Origin: Albifimbria verrucaria
Lineage: Eukaryota; Ascomycota; Sordariomycetes; Hypocreales; Stachybotryaceae
Length of the DNA stretch: 64,000 bases
Assembly: GCA_020081605.1 (NCBI GenBank)
Contig: JAHREC010000011.1
Location: 4,836,001-4,900,000 of the forward strand
Direction of reading: 5' to 3'
In this document: one piece after another, positions 23,202 to 35,600 of the stretch
How positions within the stretch are numbered: the stretch's first letter is position 1
Layout: each line of letters opens with the position of its first letter
Program-made: the position numbers and the translations under genes
The notes under the pieces: generated by a model
What the model was told of the DNA's origin: nothing
The model's database searches: none
The model's input: the letters and a program-made list of their open reading frames with translations, nothing else

Positions 23202-24823
23202 GATGAAATGCTTGGATGATGGTGCTTTGTTGAGGGACGAGTTCAGCTTGATCGGAGCTACTCCAATATCGGTAGGAAAGACCAGTATCCAAGCGTGAAG
23301 TGTTGTGGCAGTGAAGGGGAGACGAGCAGCTTTGAAGCTCGTGCGTCAATCAGTTGATGCCTGTCGGGACTTTTGGAAAGTCTCCAGGCTGACAGAAGCT
23401 ACTTCCTCATGACATTGCCGGACATCCACGGGCAACACCAATGCCATTGATGACCATTATCTCCACACGTAGATGCCTGCTTCATGCTCTTGGCTAGAAA
23501 CACCACATTATTCGGAGTACCGGTTCTCCCCCTCCCCGGAAACGCAGGCGTTGCAACAATGTGCACTCATCTTTCATTATTCTCCAAAATGCCACCCTAC
23601 AACCCAGTTCACCAATGGCCGCGAAGGGCTAAAGGTCCTGCATCCCAAACTACGAGACATCCATGTCTTACAGAGGCCGCTTGTACAGAATTAGCATGTA
23701 TCATAACTCATACTGTACACACCAACTCAGCAGAACGGGCCGGTCGGTTCCAACCACCACTAACGCCTAAGCTCGGGCGGCAGGGGCGTAAGGTCCAAGG
23801 ATCAAATACACCCTCTCGAGGCATCCTTGTCGTATTCTAAGTGACGGACGGTTAACAAGGCTGAATCTCCAAGCTCATCCCCACTAAACTCACACGCTGA
23901 CTGACCCCATCTGTTGCCCAAATCCTACCACACCAGGCCAGGAGTCTTGTTTACTTTGGGGCGAGCTGGGATCTAGGCCTTTGATCCTCCCAGAAAGGGC
24001 ATTTGCAGGATAGAACATGCTTGTGGGCTCGACCCTCAGTCGGGGAAGAAACTAGCGACTGCAATGCTACCATAATAGTTTGGTACGGATTTGGGGTTTA
24101 TTACAATTTTATGAGAAGCTGAGCAGTAACAATTAGGGCTGGACCTTCAACATCTCCAACCTGAAGGAACTATGCCTGTCATGCGCATGCAACCGCCACT
24201 CGTGGCATCATGCCCACTGCGAGCTTGCGCTTGATGCAAATAAGCGAACCAAGAGTTTCCACAATTTTGTTCCATACCTCTGGTCCGTCTCCACGTGAAT
24301 ATAATAATAGAAATGTCTATCTAAGAATTATGGTACACCATAAAGCTACCCGTAAACGGATGAAGCAAAGTAAGCATGCATCGCCGCGATCCTTTCTGGT
24401 ACTACTTTGCCGCTGAGCCGCTGATATTAGGTGTTTCTCGCTTGACCTGGGGCTCCTTGCTAGAGATACGTGGAGCTCGAGACATGGAAGCCGATATGAA
24501 TGATGGGGCTATTACAATTCAACATGTGATGAAATTGTGTGGCGCCGTCGACTTCAGAGCTGATGGCGCCCCTGAGCTGTGAGATCACTCTGCAGCTTAT
24601 GTAGTCTTCTTTTACACCAAGCTGTTCAGATAAAGCCTAGGTAGTTGAGGCTATGCCATGGTATGATATGTTTAGGAGTTCATAGATGAGCCTACGCTAC
24701 TTTTATAATACGGACGCATCGCCATGTCCGTGAGAACGAGCGCCCTGAGCAATTTTCTTTGGTGAATTTTCTATAACATTGTCAGTTGTTGCATCTTCTT
24801 TCATTAGCCGAAGAGAAAAGAAC
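23202..24823. other. intergenic, left border of the biosynthetic cluster
   Basis: No convincing gene over 1.6 kb. Frames at 23484-23840 and 24210-24582 have no domain. The right part is the promoter of FAD oxidase 1. Cluster-specific regulator sites could not be identified. Confidence 0.45.
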
Positions 24824-26574
24824 ATGATGGTTAACCTTCCATGGATCTCGGTTCTGGCTATAGGGCTTGCACTTCTTCAAGCCACTGTATGCAGCTCGCA
24901 CCCTCTCACAGGACCCAGGATCACTGAGGACCTTCGAGCTCAGTTATCACCTCGGGCAGAGGTCGTCAATACAACAGATTCAGCAGTATGGCCTGAAGAG
25001 TTCCGGCCTCGTTACAACATTGTTGCACCACCCACGTACATCGTCGCCGTGAAGCCTGCGACTGTGGGCGATGTTCAAAAACTTGTGAGTGGACATACTT
25101 TATGAAGGCCTGGATGTCTCAGGAGTGCTTGATGTTTCTAGAACTTTGCTAATGACTGGTACACAAGGTCAAATATGCATCAAAGAATAAAGTCCCAATC
25201 CTGGCTACTGGCGGAGGTCATGGCTACTCAACGTCCTTAGGCAAACTGCAAGCTGGCATCGATATTGATCTCAGTAACTTCAACTCCATTAAAATAAATG
25301 CTGCAGCTGGAACGATGACGACTGGTGGTTCTGTGCGTGCTGATCAAGTTGCTGCAGCACTGCAAGTTGCTGGCATGGAAATCCGTATGTACATACCATC
25401 CCACCACTGCAGGGCCTGAATTAGCCTTGTCTCGGATCCCTGTCGCTTGCTAACACACCGTCTTATGGCGTAGCCGTGCCGCAATGCCCCTGCGTAGGGT
25501 TTGCCGGAGCATCGTTGGGCGGTGGCGTGGGCCCGTATTCAGGGCTGTACGGTCCGATATCAGATTCGTTGTTGTCAGTCGAGTTTGTAACTGGGACTGG
25601 CAAAATTATATGCGCATCTAGAAATGAGCATTCAGACCTGTTCTTCGCCATCAAAGGGGCAGGTTTTAATTATGGCGTGGCTACGTCTCTTACATACAGG
25701 ATCTATCCAGCCACAAATGGCGGGCAGGCAATGAACGCAGATATGATCTTCCCTGGAAGATTGAACGGGACAATTTGGCAGCTGATCAAATCGCTTGCTG
25801 ACTCCCAGCCGAAGGAGCTCAGTACTAGTCTTTCCGTCCGCTACAGTCCCGACCCGACACTTAGCGGCATTATTATCACGGCCAACTTCGTGTACGCTGG
25901 CGCACAAAACAAAGGCCTATCATTGATCAAACCATTCCTTGACCTTCAGCCTCTCAATGTCAACATATCGACCGTGCCATGGAACAAGGTCCCTGACGTT
26001 GCTAGCTATGGTGCCATTCGACAGATCGGGTGCAACCCAGGCGTGCGCTACATCCCTTTGGCGTGAACCTGTATGAGGTTGACGTGGACAATCTTGTCAG
26101 CGTTGTCGACTACATGCAGGATGCAATGTCCAAGAATAAGACTCTTCAGAACGCCTCTATTGTTTGGCAGCAATACTCGAGACATGGATTCCAGCTACGC
26201 AAGCAAGACTCGTCGGCGTTTCCTTTCGTGATGCCAAGGCATTTGTGTAAGTTCACCCAGCACCTACTTGTGCCAATCTAGAAGACGCAAAGAACTGGTT
26301 AATACGAGAACTAATGCGGTATTGGCAACAGACAAATCGGTGGTGTAGGGATTGATCAATCTCAAATCCCCCATTGTCACTTTTTACTCGATCTATTCGC
26401 GACCTGTTACAACGAGGTAGTGGCCGAGATAAGCTTGAAGTTTTTGTACACTTCGCTCATGGTGATGAGCCCGCTGCATCTTGGTACTCTGCAGCGAACA
26501 TACCGGCACTCTTGCGAGCTAAGGGTAAATATGACCCTGCAGGACTCTTCTCGTGGTACAACCCAGTCCGATAG
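24824..26574 (+). CDS. secreted FAD-linked oxidoreductase 1 (berberine-bridge type)
   Basis: Starts at one of two adjacent ATGs (24824 or 24827) with a signal peptide (MMVNLPWISVLAIGLALLQA). Introns at 25085-25167 and 25385-25473, plus one near 26245-26330. The FAD-binding PCMH domain shows ATGGGHGYS, whose His is the usual covalent FAD site, and QCPCVGFAGASLGGGVG, which has a Cys where bicovalent berberine-bridge enzymes carry their second FAD bond. C-terminal BBE block: GSGRDKLEVFVHFAHGDE ... KYDPAGLFSWYNP. Such enzymes oxidise or cyclise small secondary metabolites in the secretory pathway or outside the cell. Frame breaks by one missing base at 26054-26056 (CCC) and 26224-26226 (TTT). First gene of the cluster; convergent with the P450. 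Confidence 0.85.
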
Positions 26575-26754
26575 GATCAATTTGTGTTCATGAGATTTCG
26601 ATATACTATTTTTTAGAAGTAGATACATCTTGCAACTAGACGAAGAAAGAGCGGCGATGTCTAGAATAAATACTTTGCGATAGAATATCACTTTGGCGTT
26701 TCCGCTAGTTGCGACAAACGCAGTGCACACACACCCCAGACTAGCGTGTTCCAT

Positions 26755-28434
26755 TCAGCGACCTGGCACTGGCTTCGCGAGAAGAGGCTGTGGCTCAAAT
26801 GCGAACCATGCCCTCTGAACTAGCCAATCTTCTTCCAAAGAGCTTTGCAATGGGATCAAGTCATAGTTCCAGGCAATTTTGGCCAATACTAGTCGAACCT
26901 GCGTATAAAAAAGCCTGCCAAAGATGTTCAACACAAGTTGCACTGAATAGCAGTTGGTGCTAAATAAACTTACTTTGAGCCTATACAATTACGGGGACCG
27001 ACTGAAAAAGGCGCGAAGGCTTCTTTAACATCTGCATCAAATCGAGAGTCATATCGAGGATCAGCCGGGGAAAGAAAGCGTTCTGGTCGAAACATCCGCG
27101 GCTCCAGCCAAAGTGAAGACGCATTCTGAATATTTTGTAAATTCACGCCAATTACAACCTAAGTAGTGTCAGCATAAGATCATAATATCCTTGAGTGGAG
27201 TGGTTTACGTTTCTGGGAAGGACCTCATTGTTCAGGACACAACCCGCCCCGCTAACAACGCGTGGTAGATTGATAGGCGTAGGATGTCGAATCCGGATTG
27301 TTTCATTGATAACCGCTTCCAAGTATGGAAGGTTCTGTATTGAGAGCACAGTGATCTCGCTGTCTGAGGAGAATCTCGTACGCACCTCTTTGACGAGATG
27401 TTCCCATGTGCTGCGCTCCCGAAGCAAGAGATATGTAGCCGTGGAGAGCACATTAGTGTTCAACTGCGTACCGGCAAGGACAAATGCTAGTCCGTTGCTT
27501 GTCATCTCCGCTTTCGTAATACCCTTTGTTGCACTCTCGTCTAAACGATCCTCAAGAGCTGTCAAAGATCAGAGCGCTTGACTGACATCTCCCCAGAATC
27601 ATTTCGTGCCAAGCGGCGGTCGAGGGCACCAGTGATAACCCCAGTTTCGCTGACGGGCTTTGCGCGTCATGCCAAGTAAAAACAGCCCTAATATGGTATC
27701 AAGAGGACTGAACCGACTCAAAGCAGTACGAATAGCACTAAATTTCGCGTGGAAAAAGTAATTCTTGACCCAACCATGCTCATTTGCATCCTCAAGGCCT
27801 TTCACTAGAGCTTCACCTAAACTGAGGTCTGTAATGGTATCAAAGGTAGCATATCCATATAGCTTGGTCAAGTCTACCGCGCCATCATCGCTGTCGTTAG
27901 CCTCGCGTTGTATGCGAGATATCAGTTGGTTGGCATACTTCTCAATGATAGGTGCTTGCGAACGAAGAGCCTTATCAGAGAAGCTATTGATGAGTACAGC
28001 CCGTATCCGCCGATGGGTATCCCCTCAGCAGTGAAAAGGGAATGGGCACCGTTGAGGGAGGTGTCTGGCTGTAAGAGTCCTTCAGCAGGAGAGGTCTAGA
28101 CGTGTAGAGGTCTTTCCATGCGCCGGGCTCAATAGTAGTCAGCTCATCAGGAGCGATTCGGACTACAGGCCCATATGTATTGTGGAGATTCTCAAGCGTT
28201 TGCCAAAGATCGCCTCTAATAACGTGAGTGGCCCATGGTATTCGTGATGCAGCCCAAAGTTTAGGACCCGGATATTTGGACAGGGGTGAAAGAACACCAG
28301 ATAAACAGCGGATAAGATGAAGTACTGTACAAGGAAGCGTTAGTCATTCAGTAATCTGATTCTACCGAGCCTGGTTCAATTACCAAGGCATATACTCCTG
28401 TAAGTAATGCTGCAAGATGAATAAACGAGTACAT
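26755..28434 (-). CDS. cytochrome P450 monooxygenase
   Basis: Several exons. The N-terminal membrane anchor is MYSFIHLAALLTGVYAL, followed after an intron by a Pro/Gly hinge (LSKYPGPKLWAASRIPW). I-helix AGTQLNT, K-helix ETIR, the PERF-type block (FRPERF) and the haem loop FSVGPRNCIGS with the Cys ligand are all present, so it should be active. The last intron lies just after the haem loop. Breaks by one missing base at 27564-27566 (AAA on the plus strand), near 27640 and near 28080-28095. The layout resembles fungal P450s such as isotrichodermin C-15 hydroxylases and benzoate hydroxylases; the CYP family cannot be fixed by eye. It is divergent from the PKS with about 1.2 kb between the start codons, so a shared bidirectional promoter is likely. 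ER membrane location. Expected role is hydroxylation of the polyketide or terpene product. Confidence 0.85.
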
Positions 28435-29625
28435 TTTATATAGCCTGCTCAGCGAAAGGCCCTCGAGTTGAAAAGAAAGATTGATTAGGTGAGAGTCTCA
28501 GTGGTGCTTGTGAAAACCTGCTGTCAGTGTCACAGGGAATTCACCGATCAGCTTGGGCTTCTCTGCTGCCTTTGGCTCTTACGCCGGGAACAGAATATTA
28601 CATACACCGGCCCGAAGCATCTCCATGAACTACAATCGATATCTTATCAACCCGCATATGGTGGTATTTGACTTGCAGCGTCACTACCACATGCATGGAC
28701 AGGCACCACGATGTCCCCAATTCTTTTGTTTGTGGTTCTGGATGGAGTGGACAAGGATGCATCAGCGTAACATCCCCACTATATCTGCAGTCACCAACCG
28801 AGATGAGGGGTGACGCTGTGTGTGGGAGGGTTGGCAAAGAATTTCTGACCTCCGAGATGATGTTGATTGCACGCCCCAGTTATGTATATCACATGCAAGC
28901 ACGGAGTCACGAAGGCATACTGGTTACATAAAGGAACCGGCATAATGACGACCCTCCATCCCATAAGAGATAGCCTGTCGACCCTTGCATGAATAGATGC
29001 GGCAACAATGCTGAGCCTGCTCCAAGTAATACCGTTTAGTGCCATATCTCGTCCCAGGCGTCGGCATACTCTAGACTCTCGGGGCGTATGTAGTCCTTCA
29101 TTACCCTGCCGTCACAAAGTGGTGTGGGGCGTATGTGTTATTTCTCAAGGTGTCATTCGTCGCTCTGTGCTCAATTAACCGAAAGAGCTAGCTGATGAGA
29201 TGTCTTGATGGACGCCAAGTGGTTTCCTAACTTGTCGGGCGAAAGACTGACACATATCTGCACCCCTCGACCAGCACATTCTTTCCAGTCATAATTGTTC
29301 TTGACGCTTAATAATAAAGTCTCACATGCAGCTGATAACAATAGAGGTAGACCCCAGCGTCAATTTCCTCTTTTGTCGCAGTCCGTACACCATCGTTGTT
29401 GGACAGATATACTTTGTCTCTTTCCACCCCGTTGCTCAGGTTTCTCAGGACCGAGAGTTGCAGGTTCCGGTTGTTTGAGTGCGTGGGAAACAAACAGTTT
29501 CAATGTACATGTAGACTAGATCCAGAGGTCAAGGTCTATGTGTGGGCTTGTCCACTCACCAGTCATCATCTCGGTTTTCGAGACATCTCACCGTACGGTC
29601 GTTACAAAGGACATTGCACTGTAAG
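28435..29625. promoter_or_regulatory. divergent P450/PKS intergenic region
   Basis: Gene-free stretch between two divergent start codons (28434 minus, 29626 plus). It must hold the promoters of both the P450 and the PKS. No palindromic Zn2Cys6-type binding site could be assigned with confidence. Confidence 0.5.
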
Positions 29626-32600
29626 ATGGCAAAACCTGGAAAGGAGGGCTGTGTCTCAGCAGCATTCTTCTGTCCTCAGACTACGGCAGCAGATGAGGAG
29701 TATCTGTCAAATTTATATGCATTCCTGAACGCCAACCGCTATGGGAAGAAGCTCTTGGAGCATATTGCAGCACTAGCGGACAACCAGCTCTGGGACATTT
29801 TCGCTTCGCAGAGAAGCGATGTACGAGAACTTACTCATGGACCCAAATGCCTGGCAAAGTTACGAAAGTGGGCCATAGAAGGGATTCTGGCCCTTTGGCA
29901 GCAATTAGGACAAACATCACCTCTCTACCTCTCCTTGCTGTACTTCAGATTGGTCAATATTTGTGTTATCTCGAAGTCTATGGACTCTCACACAAAGAAT
30001 TCGTTGAGAACATTAGGAATTTCGGCGGTGGCGTCCATGGCTACTGCGGCGGCTTGCCCGCAGCGATAAGCATCGCTTGTGCAAACGATGAAAATGAGCT
30101 CATTGGGTACCTTTCAGTTGCTTTGAAGCTTCTAGTAGCTATTGGAGCTTATACGGAAGCCGCCGATGAGGACAAAGGGGCTGAACGAACCTTACTAGCT
30201 GTCCGCTTGAAGAATGACGAACAGGCTGAGGAGCTTACTCGGCGGTTCCCGGGAACTTATATATCAGGAATTACCGGCCCAAGGTCTATTAGTATCGGTG
30301 GGCCGGCAGCGAAAATTTGTGAGCTATACGAATTTGTAACACAAAAAGAAGGGCTGCGAGCCCATATGATTGACCTTGGTGGAAGTGCACATAATCCAGC
30401 GAATATGGAACTTGCTGCTGAACTATGTTCTCTTTGTCGGAGTACACCGGGGTTGCAGCTCCCAGAAGCTAAAGAACTGAAGGTCCCTCTACGATCTAAT
30501 CAGAGCGGGAGCAAGCCCGTCATGGATCTTTGACCGATGATCTCATATATACAATGCTTGCCGCTCGTTGTGAATGGCTGAAGTTGCTGGAAGGCGTTGC
30601 TCAAGATCTGAAGCTTTCAAACAGTAGCATGCACCGTTTCGCAATATTTGGCTGGGCCGATTGTGTTGCCATGGCCCCATTCTTTCAGCAACGCCTACAA
30701 GTCGAAAAGGTTTTTGCAAAGGACCTGATGAAGACACCCCGGTATCACTGGGCCGTATGATACAAGAGCACGGCCAGACTGTAATGAGCAACGGGGTGGA
30801 TAACCGCAAACTCGTGAAAGATCTTCCAGACCATGCTATCGCAGTGGTGGGGGCATCGTGTCGGCTTCCAGGGGCGAACAATATGGAAGAATTTTGGGAA
30901 TTGATCTCGTTGGGTAAAGATACAGTCCAAGAACTGCCTAATGATCGATTCAATCTAAGTGGGAGTTTCAGAGGAAAGCAAAGCGGAAACCTGACACTTG
31001 GTAGAAAGTTCTACGGCAATTTCATTGACGATGTGAAGCGATTTGATCATGCCTTCTTCGGAGTTAGCGCTCGAGAAGCAGCTAGCCTAGATCCCCAACA
31101 GCGTCTGATGTTGGAACTCTCTTATGAGGCGCTTGATGATGCTGGATACTTAACGAGTCATGAAAGATCATCCGGGGATGATGTCGGATGCTTCATTGGC
31201 CTGGTGCTGGCAGAATACATGGACAATACCAACAGCCATGCTGCCACGGCATATACTTCTACTGGCACAGTCCCTGCCTTTCTTTGTGGTCGCATAAGTC
31301 ATTTCTACGGATGGACGGGCCCATCTGAAATGTTCAACACTGCATGCTCCTCGTCAATGGTTGCGATCAACCGCGCATGCAAAGCTATACAGACAGGTGA
31401 ATGTCGGATGGCTGTTGCGGGAGGCGTCAACACTATGACTGGGGTGAATAACTACCTGGACCTTGGAAAAGCAGGGTTTCTAAGTCCTACAGGCCAGTGC
31501 AAGCCATTTGATGTCTCAGCAGATGGGTACTGCAGAGCAGATGGAGCTGGGCTTGTCGTTCTCAAGAAGTTGAAGGATGCTATTATGGACGGTGACTTCA
31601 TATGGGGTGTAATCCCTGGAATTGCAACAAACCAGGGAGGGCTTTCGGCCTCCTCACTATACCTCACCCAGACGCGCAGAAGTCCTTATATCGCAAGGTT
31701 CTTCAGCAAGCGGGCTTTCGAGAAGAAGATGTCACATATATCGAAGCTCATGGCACAGGAACACAAGCAGGGGACCCGCTGGAGATGGAAAGCATACGGT
31801 CCGTATTTGGAGGGGCCTCCCGCCTCCAAAATGTATACATTGGCTCAATCAAAGCCAACATTGGACATTCAGAACCAGCCGCTGGAGTTGCTGGCCTACT
31901 GAAAGTTTTGGCTATGCTCCGTCACACTCAGATCCCACCACAGGTCAACTATCACCAGTTGAACCCCAAGATTCCACCACTGGAAATTGACAAACTAGAA
32001 ATCTCGACCAAACTGCGGCCATGGGACGTAGCTGTGCGTGCGGCGTTGGTTAATAGTTACGGCGCAGCTGGTTCTAACGGAGCATTGTTGTGTTGCGATG
32101 TGCCCGGTGGAGCGACGGAAGAGCTGGATATCAAGTCACAAGATGGAGAGAAACTCAACGACATCTTGATTCCCTCCTCATTACGGCAGCGTCCAAAAGA
32201 AGTGTTCTGGAGAATGCCCAAGCGCTCAGCATTTATTTCGAACGAAACTCAGACAACCCCACCATACGTCTACAAGATATTGCGTACGTCCTAAATCAGA
32301 CGAGGCAGAGACATAGATACTATGCGTCGGTGAAAGTGAAAACCGTACTAGAAGCTAGTCGAGCGCTAAGATATTTGGGTTCTGCGGATGTTTCCGAATT
32401 CTCAACAGCAAGCCAATCAGTTAGGCCCGTCGTACTCGCATTCAGTGGCCAAACAAATAGAACAATTGGTCTCTCACGATCTATTTACGAGAGGTTTCCA
32501 ATTTTTCGCTCACACATTGATGCTTGCGATGTTGAGTTTCGTAAATTCAGTAACGAATCGCTTCTCAACGCTATTTTCCAGACAACACCTGTTGGAAACA

Positions 32601-35600
32601 CCGCAGTGCTACAGTGTGCTATTTTTGCTACTCAGTACGCTTGTGCAAAAAGTTGGATTGACTCTGGACTACAACCATGTGGACTGATTGGACATAGCCT
32701 TGGAGAGCTCACAGCATATGTCGTGTCCGGTATACTTTCTTTGGCTGATGGTATCAAACTGATCGCAACTCGAGGCGAATTGATAGAAGCGAAATGGGGC
32801 CCAGAAAAGGAGCTATGCTCGCTCTGGAATGCACCATTAATGAGTTTGAGATGCTCTTATCACTTGTAGAACAAGAAAACAGTGAATCTACAGACGCAAA
32901 ATCCACGCCACAGCTGGAAATTGCATGTTTTAACGGACCGACTTCGCTGGTTGTTGCTGGTCCAGTTCGTGATATTGCAACCGCAGAAGGGATACTGCGT
33001 ACAGAGCTACGTTTCCAAAAGATTCGATACCAGCGTCTTAATACTAGTCACGGATTTCATTCTATGCTCATCGAGCCTGTTCTCAATGATCTTCAAACTA
33101 TATCTCAGTCCCTGACTTGGAATGAGCCTACTATTCCCATATTTACCTGCACTGAGAATACCCCTGCGGCAAATGGCTTTAGTGTCAAACATCACCAAGA
33201 TCCTTCACAACACGCACGGCAGCCAGTATTCTTTGCTAACGCCGTTACTCGGGTCGAAACTTTGTTGGGACCTATGGTTTGGCTGGAAGCTGGCTTCGAC
33301 TCTCCAGTCACTTCCATGATTAAGCGAGCATGCAAAGACGTTGGGTCTCACATCTTTCAAGCAGCCAAGACGCAAAACCTGTCAGAGCCATCAGACGTAG
33401 TTGCTGAAATAATTGAAAGCCTATGGAACCCTGGAAGAATATTTCTAGGTCATTGGGGTTCCATCGGAGGTAGCGTGCTCAATTCGATTCCTACCAGAAC
33501 AGCTAAGAAAGTCTGGTTGCCTCCATACCAATTTGAAAAAGTACATCATTGGATAGAGAACATTGATAGGGCAGCAGAGATGCAGCATTTGCTGGAAGAA
33601 AGTAAATTAGGAATGAGGAATATGGGCTATGAAACACCAAACCAAACGTCACTCATGCCACCTCTGGTTATGAGGTCAAATACTCAGAATCTACAACCTG
33701 GGCTTTCCGAGTTTGTTGTCAACACTCAGAACCCACGTTATAAAAAGGTAGTTGGAGGCCATGTTGTCTGCTCACAGCCCCTGTGCCCTGCTCCTTTGTA
33801 TATGGAGCTTGCGACTCTGGCACTGCAACAGCTACTCTTCGTGGAAAAGGAGATTCATCGCAAGGATTCATCTTAAAGGAAAAAGGCTTAAGCTTTGAGG
33901 ACCTTCGTGTCAACTCTCCCTTGGTATGGATCCACCTGGCACTGTCTTCATACAACTGCAGGAGATTCCCGAGCGTAAGCAGACGTGGAAGATGACCGTC
34001 AGCGTTGTGGGTCCAAGTGGTGCAAAACTGTAAATGTTGATGCTATCATTGCATTAATTACAAACACCATTTTGGAGGGCTTTCAGCGCCTGGTATCTAG
34101 GAGTATTGAGAGCTTGCTGAGAAGTGACCAGACTGAGAAACTCCAATGCTCTCGCGCCTATAAACTCTTTGAACGTGTTGTGAAATATGATCACTTCTAT
34201 ATGGCAATGCAATCGATAGAGATGAAGGAGCACGAAGCTGTGGCTACAGTTGAACTTCCGAAAGACCAACCTCACAGGGAAGAAAATGAAGCGTGGCAGA
34301 GTTGTGATGCAGTTTTGCTGGATGCCTGCATCCACGTTTGTGGGCTCCTCATAAATACCAGCAGCTCAATATGCAGCGAGGATGTGGCTGTTATGGTGGG
34401 ACTTGACCGTGCCGTACTTTCACCAAGCTTTGGTACGCTGTTAACTTCACAATTAACGGTGCTCGCCAGTTTCAACACTACAGATCAGCAACAACATCCC
34501 ATTGGAGATGTATTTGTGTGCACGCCGCAGGAGAACTGGTAGCTATGTTTACTGGTTGTCACATGACATGCTTGCCTGTTACAAGACTTGAGAAGATAAT
34601 AGGTGCAGCCTCAAAATCCACAAAAGGGGGCAAAGGGAAGCAAAGTCGACACAAGCGGGTCAAATGTCTTCTTCTATGCCTACCTTGAGCGCAAGAAGTG
34701 AAAAGGATGGCAGTAGAATCGAAATACAGCTTCCCAATGCTATCGTCAGTCAAGGGTCAAGCAGACATGGAGCATCAGCCTTGAAGAAACTTGTTTCTGA
34801 GTGTACTCTAATAGAGACGTCGAATATTCCTGAAGATACAGCTCTAGAGCTTATTGGCCTTGATTCTTTGGGTGCGGCTGAGTTATCTGAGGAATTGTCA
34901 GGCCAACTCAACTTGAACATCGACCCAGTCAATCTCTTGAAAAGCACCATTTCGGACCTCCAAAAGCTCATGGGTGATGATAATGACGAGGATCCGATAC
35001 AGACATCCCCTAATATCAACAATCACAAAAGAGAAACCCCAGGAGAAATTCTTGGCAATGAGTCACAAACTGAACGTCGAGAAATGTCTCTTAAAGTCCT
35101 TCTTCATGTTCTTCATGAAACGTCCGGTGCTGGGGTAGACAATATCGAGCCGCGCAATACACTAACAGAACTGGGGATTGATTCTCTCTCCAAAATTGAT
35201 TTAAAAGAGGAGATCGAAACGCACTTTATGGTTCAAATAGAGTTAAACTCGGAGACAACTGTAGGAGAAATCATGAAGCAGCTAAAGTTATTGCCAGAAC
35301 CTGATGAACTCTTCAACCACACTGCATCAAAGCAGAATCTTGGTCAAGCGTCAATTGACTCAGAATCTGTATCCACAAGCACAATTAAAACCAACCCACT
35401 GGAGACCCTGTCCTCCTTGGTTGCAAGATTCGATGGTATTGCAGTATCAAACGGTGTGGCAAATTACTGGTCAGATATTGCGCCGTTTCAGGACGAACTA
35501 GCCCTTGCATATATTATTGAGGGATTTGCAAGTCTTGGTGTTGACCTCAGAAATATTCCTTCAGGCGAGCAGGTTCCCTACTTCCTTACATTAGCCCTAA

